From Symsagittifera roscoffensis (Eukaryota > Xenacoelomorpha > Acoela > Convolutidae): a stretch of DNA of 64,000 nt. Each line of letters starts with the position of its first letter. The stretch's first letter is position 1. The stretch covers positions 57,211,896-57,275,895 of the forward strand of contig NC_087068.1 in the NCBI RefSeq assembly GCF_963678635.1, written 5' to 3'. Positions 12,901 through 21,900 of the stretch are shown in pieces. The notes under the pieces were generated by a model that had not been told where the DNA came from, made no database searches, and saw only the letters and a list, made by a program, of their open reading frames with translations. The position numbers and the translations under genes are program-made.

Positions 12901-15900
12901 AACTACCCGATTGCAATACCCTTGCTTATCGCAGGGGTAATCAAGGACTTAACAACGTGTTTTGAGTCTTTGTTTTTAGTGCTCAATTGTGGAGCTCATT
13001 CAAAGAAAAAAGTGGCTTATAATTTAAAAAAAAACAGCCTATAGGCAGTTGGAAGTGTCCATGAGCTTAAGAATTAAACCAAATTCTGATTTCAAAAAAA
13101 ATCATATTCGAATTTCAAAGATATAAATATGTCACCTTAAGCTCTGTGAACCTAAAAAAAAATGAATCAAAGTTTTTCGATGGATCAAATCCAATTAGAG
13201 ACAACTGGCTCAAATTTTTTTTTTACAAAAACTCCAAAATCTTTTGATTAAATCCACTTTTGAATATCAAATCATTCACTTTCTTAGCGCATTTGCACTT
13301 CGTAATTTGAGTGCGTAATTTGCCTTCCTTCTAGCAAATGAACTTGAATTGAACTTTAAAAAATCCCTGAATAATCAGCACGGCTAATTAGATGTCCTAA
13401 CTTCGTTCATTGACCCTTGATAATATATTCTCATCAATCAAAATTTCTGTCTTATCGAGTTACTTGATTTTTCCGTCAATTACACAGAAACGGCCCATAA
13501 TTATGAAGGTGAATAACAAAGAACCTTTTATTATCAACTTTACATGATAGACATAATTACATCAAGGTAATGATTTGCTTTGAGTGCTTGTTTTGGTCAA
13601 CATATGGATCATGTTAACACCCTCTGACAGAATTATGATACAGTGACAACTGCTACAAGTTAGTTCAATTAGGAAGAATGGTTTCAAGCTCAGATTCTGC
13701 TCAGCGGCTTTTCCCATTTATACAACCCGAACCCCTCGAAAATTTATGAACACTCAAAACTATAAAAACAATCACTCTTCCAACCCCTCAAAAATTTCAC
13801 CCTCAAAACTATCTAAGCCTTCCTACCGTTTTTCGTTCAGAGAGAGAGAGAGAGATCAGACGTACTATAATGGAAATGAGTTGATTCTACTCACAATTTC
13901 TGAGTCATCGTTGACTAAACAGTAGCACACGAAAGTGTTGTTCTCCCTGCACACAATGGCCATTCCATCGCTGTATGTCTTGCCCTGAAATAACAAAAGA
14001 ACTTAAGCCACAATGAAAACAAGCAACATTTGACAATTATGTTTTTTGACAAGGAACGGGATGTTTTTTTAATTGACAAGGAATATGTTTTTTTTTTTGA
14101 AAATTACAAGAATAGCTTGTTGCTGTGCAAGTAGCAGAGAAGGTTCCGATCACCATCATTAAAAAAAACTTAAGTGCATCGTGTGATAGGAGAACTATAC
14201 AAAAAGCGTGGAAAGTTGGTAAATTAGGCATAATCGTCCTGTCTTCAAAAAATGAACAAACAAGAAAATGAAAAAAAAATTGCAATATTTTTATTTTCTT
14301 TTAGAAAACAAGGTTTAATTTTCTTTTTAGTAAAATAAAGTTTGCTTAGCCTCAAAGCCAAAAAAAGTCAAATTTACATATAACGAAATTTAATCGATCG
14401 CTTCTCTCGCTCGAAATTTAAAAATTTAAACCAGCTTTTCTCGACACTGGGACAACTTAAAATTTTTTTTAATGTCGTTCGAATCACGATTGAAATCGCT
14501 TTTGTATGATATATCACTCGACCCATTCCAGTCACTATTTGTGGTACCTGATTTTGCTTGGAAAACAAAAAAAAACAAGGATAGCCGGTTACTGTGCATG
14601 AAGCACAGAGTGTTTCGACCATAGTTTTAAAAAATACAACCAAGACTATGTTTTTACGTTTTTAATTAAGCTATTGTAAGGTTTTAAGCAATTAATTAAT
14701 AAAAATAAAACTGCTCGCCCCCTTTGTTTGCAGGAAATAACACGAAAAATAAAAAATTTCAAACCGGTTTTTCTCGACACTAGGAAACCTATTTTAAAAT
14801 TTTTAAATGTGGTTCGAATCTCGACTTTAAGGGCTTTAAAATGATATATCACTTAACCCAGTCCGATGATTATTTGTAGTACCTGATTTTGCGTGGAAAA
14901 ACTAACACCCGAATACAAAGTTCCTCCCCATTTTCAATGGTCGGAATAATAAAAAATGTTCGCTCTATCTGCCAAAATTGGTCTCAGAATGAACTTTTAT
15001 ATTCACTTTTTCGATGAGATTTTAAATGCCAATTCAACGCATGGTTTCTTAATATAATAAAACAACTGATCTGATCTTAGGAGCTACCCTTTTTGAGTGG
15101 TGATGATTTGAACTTTTGAAAGAAGATACAATATCACCATACCCTCCAGACATTCTTTTGACCCCAAGTTTTCGAAAATTTGTAGTTAATTAAGCCCACC
15201 TTTGCATCCCGAAATTAATTTCCAGCCATTGATGAAACGGCTGCTTTTCTCTTTTGAATCACTGCTAAGCCAACTTCCTTTTGGCGATTATTCATGGCAG
15301 ATGAATCAATAATAAATCATGAAAATGTGACTATCAATACTGCTTGTGCGTTTCTTTTTTGATGAAAAATCCAGTGAAACATATAAAACACAATTTTGTA
15401 AATCATTTAACATCACTGTAAGAGTGTAGGCGGAGCGGAGGGTTAATGCAAATTGCCCTAGTTCCCGGTACTTCATTAGCGATTTAAGCTTAAAACGGTT
15501 TTAATTCTCATAAAAGATCTCAGATTACCCTGGAAACTATATCCTCTTGCCAATGTAATTACACGCACCAAAGGACACGTCTGAAAACTCTTTTAATCAT
15601 CTTTCAAGGTCTTTTACCCCAAAATTTTCTCTTTACAATTCTGTATTTCTTAAAATCCATGCCCCTGTTTCTGCATTAAGCACATAGTCGAAAAACGCTA
15701 ACAAATATTGGCAATTAGCTTGAAACAGCCAACAGACCCAAGTAAAAACAGACAATAGAAAAACAGTGAATGAAACCAAGTAAACCGAAAAGAAGATCTG
15801 ACTTGTTTTCTGAAAAAATCTCAATTGTCGAATTTCGAAGAAAAAACAGATACCCTAAAAGCTCGTTGAATTTGAAGAACAATTTATAATTGACACTTTT

Positions 15901-18900
15901 TTGATAAAATTCACCCAATTTGCCAATTCGCGAAAACTGTATCAATCAATAATTTAATCAATAATGTTCTTGCTCGTTTTTCACGAGCAAGAACAATTTT
16001 TGATCATTTTCCTGATAACAAAACAAAAAAAAACGGCCAACTGACAGTTGGAAAAGAGTAATGAACGCAATGAAACTGAAACAAAAACTGACTTGTTTCT
16101 TTTTCAAAAACATTCCACTTTTGAATTTCGAGAAAAAAATAGATGGCCTTAAAGCTCTTTTAATTTGTAGAACAATTTACGATAGACACTTTTTTGTTAA
16201 AATTAACCCAATTTGAGAAAACTGGATCAATAGGCAAAACTTTCATTTCACTGGGATATCTGATAATAATCACGTTTTTCATCACTTTGGCCTTCATATT
16301 TTTGCTGTTAGATAGTTGATTTTGCCTTCCTTTCAACAATGGAAATGCACTGAATTTAAAAAGAAATCACAAATCAAACCGCGAAAAATCATAACTGAGC
16401 GTGAACAAATTTGAAGACTTTTCCTGAAAAAAAAATTAGCAAGACCTATATAAGAGTTCTCACTGCGTTCATTACTCTTAAAAACGACCTATACAAATGC
16501 CTTCACTATGTTCATTAACACGTAAGAAAACATATTTTTCTTGGCCGTGGTATATTTTCAGCAAAGATAATTCGGCACAAGCGTCCTTTGTCAAAATTTT
16601 CAAAATCTAAAAACTTTCCATGGTGTATTTTTTGTGAATGAGGAAAACGCACATGCTTACTCTGATAGTTTGCAACAATATTTATTTGATGACCTTCCTA
16701 AAAATTTGGTTTTTCACAGAGTCGAAGCTGCAAATCGCAAACAAGCGAGAAAACGAAAAAAAAGCAGTTCTAAAAAAATAAGAAAAGGTAAAAAAAAAAC
16801 GCCTAGAATAGCAAAACTTTTTGCTATTTTCGAACCTCCGTATCAAGAGTTGGCGTCTCACGTCCTCGGATTTGCGCCAAGGTCCCCTTAAAAATTTGCT
16901 AAAACTGGGTGTCAATAAAACAGCTACAGTTGCTATTAAATTGCCAATGCTATGCAGCAAAACTGCTGGCAAATAAAAATAAAACAATTTCAATGTGCAG
17001 GAATTCCAACCCAGAATTGTAGATTACGAGTCTTACGTCCTCGCATCTGCGCCAGCATCGATTGGGAATGAACGAACACTAGCCACCCATGACAGACAGT
17101 TGAAAAGAGTCAATGAACTCGAAGAAGCAGGAAAAAATTACTGCGTCCATCGACTTTTAAACGTATCCAGGCGAGGACCACTACTTAGTGTTAAGGCGTT
17201 CACATCAATAAGCTCCAAAAATCAGAAATTGGAAACACACCTAGAAACAGATACTAATTTTCATTTTGATAGAAGAAACATTGTGGCAAGGCTTGAAACG
17301 AGTCATCAGAAAGACACTCTGGTTGACCCCCAAACTAAGTGATGTTTTTTGAAAGATCAGAGACGACAGTAATTGTTTTTGGAGAACAGAAGCGAAACAA
17401 CGCATCACTTGCAATTCATGAACAAAAATCTAAAGCTATAAAACTATTAAGAAATATTAGAAAGATGAAAATAGCCTATTTAGGTTAATTCCCAGCCATA
17501 CGAATCAAAAAATTGCGAACAAGAAATTTTAAACACAATTCCAAGAAACCCATTGCAACTTTTAAAAAAACCCAGCCAACAGACAATTGGAAAGGAGTCA
17601 ATAATTTAGACAAAAACTTGAATGACCTTCAAAGTTTTGAATTTCACAAATCTGTTATCATTGACACGTTTTTGATTAAACTAACCCAATTTGATGAAGC
17701 TGAATCAATAGACAATTTGTTAAATCTGCAGTTAAATCATCCTTGTTATTGGAGAGCATAAATTGCAACTTAAAATGTCTTCCTTTAAGCAATTTGAATT
17801 GATCTTGCTAAGATATCAAAATTCGAACTATGAAACGTAAAAATTGAGCGTAAACAACTTTCATAAGTACCAATTTCAATACCAAGTAGAAAAAAATTTC
17901 GGAAAAAAATCGGAAACCCTTCGGCAAAAAAATACAGGCCTAACTTTTTCGACAAAAGCAACCTCTTCCCGCTTCTCCAACGGAGTTTCCCATATGCACT
18001 TTAATGCAAAAATCTAACCGGCATTATTTGAAACAAGGAACCAAAACCAAGCCTAGAACCTAAGCATATTCGAAAGTGATACTAAATGAAGCCGTAATTA
18101 ATTCTCTTCGATAAAAAATAGAAAAACAAAATCAAAGTTTCAAACAAAATCTAAGCAGCCAACTGACAGTTGGAGAAGAGTGATGAACGCAAGGAAACTG
18201 AAAATTGATGGTCTTAAAACTCTTTAAACTTGTTCAACAATTTATGATAGACACTTTTTTTGATAAAAAAATAACCCAATTTGAGAAAACTGGATCAATA
18301 AGCAAAATTTTTACTTCGCTGGAAAATTTGAAAATTAAATTCTTTTTTCGAAAGTAGAAGTCAAACACGTTTTTCGTGACCTTTACACTTTTCTGTTCGA
18401 TAGTTGAGTTTGCCTTTTCAAGAAAGGAAATTAACCGAACTTAAAAAAAAAGTTAAACCGCAAAAAATTAATATGGGCTGAAAAAACTTTAACACTTTTG
18501 CTGAAAGAAGGGGAAATCATAGCGACCTATATAAGAGCCTGAACTGCGTTCATCGACTCTTAATTAGTTGAAATACGACTAAGCTCCCATCAAAAATTTC
18601 AGTTTCCTCAATTAATTTCAATTTGAAGGGAGATTTAGCCAAATTCTTTAGAATGCGTTTTCAAGATCGTCCAGGATATAAAAACCGTCCAATGAGCATT
18701 AAATAATCAGCTATGTTTTGCCTAAAGTATTGGAGCTCTGAGAAAAAACTTACAAATGCGTTATTTTACCGCGCAAACACAAAAAACAAACAGCGGCAAA
18801 AAAGCTCATTGGAATTCTGTACATGCAATCTTTTCTTAATGATATTGAATTGGGAAATGTTGATTCACACTCAAGCAACGAGATGGGATCACGATGAGCC

Positions 18901-21900
18901 TCGAACCGACAATCTCTTGATTGCGAGGCGGACACACTAGCTACTTCACCTTCGCAACTGCTGTTTTATCAAATTGGAAAATTATGAGTCACCCTCAAAC
19001 AACGAAATGGGATCACGATGAACCTCGAACCGGCAATCTATTGATTGCAAGGCGGACATACTAGCTACTTCACCTTCACTCCTACTTAACTTTCAACAAT
19101 TTATCTTACCAATGAGCATCCTGTGACGTCAGTGTATCTCCTGGCCACCACTGTCTGTTTGGCTGTGTTGTAGCTGCTCACAATGTAAAAGTGGTCTGAG
19201 CCCGTCCTGATGTAAGTGGCCACTTCCATCATTCGCAAGTGAGTCACAATCTGGAAGTTCTTCGGTCCGCCGGGCAGTCTATGTAAACACAAGTCAGTAA
19301 AAACCGGAGAGTTATCGGATATTCGGATACTAATAGAATACATACATTGCTTGTCTTGAAACATCCGTAAAAATTCCTGGTCTCAAAAACTCCAGAGAAA
19401 TTCCTCGTCTCAGAATCAAAACTTAATGCCGAACGTATTGCCGAAAAATTAGCGTCGGGTTTTGAGATTTTCCTGAAGTACACAATGAATAGAAAGAACC
19501 GGTAGCAAAATCCGGAAGCTTAAATAAACTTCAGATGGGACCAAGTGATACATCGCCAATTAACACCCTTTCAGTCATGATTCGAGCTCTAATCAAAATG
19601 TTCGGACGCCATTGTGTCGAGAAAAACGGTTTGAAAACAATAAAAAAAACTGGCTGGCTCCTTACGAAGAACCGAAGGTTTCTCTTGATTTCAAAAACTC
19701 ACTCTTAAAACATAACATGACATTACTGAAAAGATAATGCTCACCGGCTAGTTATAATTTCGTCTACGTTCAGAGATGTCAGTGTTTTCGTATTCACAGG
19801 TCCTACAGCCACTAATTTAAACACTGAGTTGGTCAGAGCCGACTGGAAATCGTTGCCAGATATTTCGCGTTCCGACTTCAAAGCAAACGCGCCTTCCAGA
19901 GCACTGTTCAACAGCTTCACGTATGATTCGATCTAAGAAAAACAAACATCAAAGGATAAGTACAAAAATATTTCTGTCATTCTGTTCTGGGAAAATTGTG
20001 ATCCACGCGAAATTTCCGATAGGTAAGTAATGGTTCGACAATTGTATACGAGACAAAAGCGTCCGAGTCTTTTTTTTTATTGTTGTCTTCAAATTTTATG
20101 CCTCACAGAATTATGTTGTTCGAAAGATCTGGAAATTCAACCAGAAGACAAATTATGTATCGATCAGTTTTATAGATGCCGAAGTTAGAAATAAAATAAA
20201 ATTGATGAAACGATGCTTCCGATGACATAGAGAATTTAGTGTGGTGCAAAATAAAACAAGAGTGGCTGAATATCGTGCAAACATTAATTTACGCTTGCAA
20301 GTAAATAAATAATTTATCCAATTCAATTAAGATCCAAATCAGATAATAACCTACAAAAGACCAAAAGCCAAGTCTGAACACACTTCATGTAATTTGAACC
20401 TTGAACTTGACAAAAAAAATATCAAAGAAACTGCAATAATAGCCAGCGACAAACAATCACCTCAAATAAATTTCGAAAATATTTGTCGCCTGGGCAAATA
20501 TTTCGACACCAGTTCAAATAAGGACAAATAAAATCATGCCGAACAATAATTAAACAAAACAAAGTTTTGAACAATTAAATTGCAGACGTACTAGTAAACA
20601 GACAGTCCAGTATGCAGACAAATTATTATCTACTTCGTTCTATTTGCTTAAAGTTTCAACAAGTGTCCCAAAACTTATCTGCGGCCTATGGATAACTCAG
20701 GTTTGAAATACGAAAGAGTATTTCAAAACCAAATATTTTTCAGTCAAACATAATTAAGAATTATGAAACTTGTCTAGTTCACTGAAGAGTATGAAATAAA
20801 AACTATCGGCTTGTTGGTCGCACGCCTTGCGTTCTAACCTGTGACTTATTGAAGCATTGAAACGCATGAATCTTGTACGAGTTTCCATTGTGTAAATCTC
20901 GTTCAATGTAGGCGAACGACGGGAACTTGGAGTTTCCGCCTGAGCCCACACTTTCTGTTCTCGGATGTACGAATCGAGAAATGGAGAGAATTGGATGAGA
21001 CAACACTACTGTCCCGTCATCTTGAGACACCGCCTGAACAAAATAACATTTGGTTTCTTTAATTTTTAGTTAACCAGCCAGAGGCCTAACCCGAAAGTTA
21101 ATTACTTAAGGTTAACCAAGCTATGCGATCTTACGAAAGCTCACCTTGTAATTGCAGCGCAAGTGCGATTGGATCCTGTAACCATATAATTGAGGGGCAC
21201 CATCACTACCAGTGCGCCACAACGCCATTTTACTTTTCAAAAGGTACCTATTACAACTCAGGCATCTCTTTTACTATTTTCCAACGCCCCTCCGCCTATG
21301 ATATCTAGTAAAGAACCTCTACCCCTAAAACTAGATATATGGAATTCATAGAGAACATTCCGTGCTAGCAGTCGCAATCATTTATTTTTTCTCAAATGCA
21401 TATAGGGAAAAATGTACACTCAAGAAAGGAGGAAAACTTTGGCAGATCAAAAAAATACAGTATTCTCTGCTGCTAACTAAAAACAGTTAGACGACCTCAA
21501 AGCCATAGCTGTTAAACAACCCTTTTTACTATTTTTAGCTTTGAATCTTCCAATTGTTCCGACTTCCGAAAAAAGTACGGAAAGTTTATGCTTGGCGCGA
21601 TTTTTTATTCCGATTTTTTAACTAAGCGTTTTTGACAATTTTTTTGCCATCTGGAAGATATTGTTGTCCTGAGCTCGAATGTTAAAAAAATATATTTTAA
21701 CTGTAATCATTTCTCGCTAAATTATAATGGTTTAAACTTGGGATTACTTTGACGACTATAATTCAAATCGGGATAATTAACAAATCTAATTAAGCGTAAG
21801 CGGAAAATTAAATCCTACCAATTAAACTAAGGCAAGCAATTTGCTCTTAATAGTCCCTCACCCCGCGCAAAATATACCACTAGGTACCTTAGATATCTAG

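Noticed and set aside
16634-16891. Lys/Arg-rich 85-codon frame as a small gene or exon
   Set aside because: Basic stretch comes from A-rich DNA, there are no in-phase splice sites joining the Rab-GAP, and the neighbouring blocks look like a decayed repeat.
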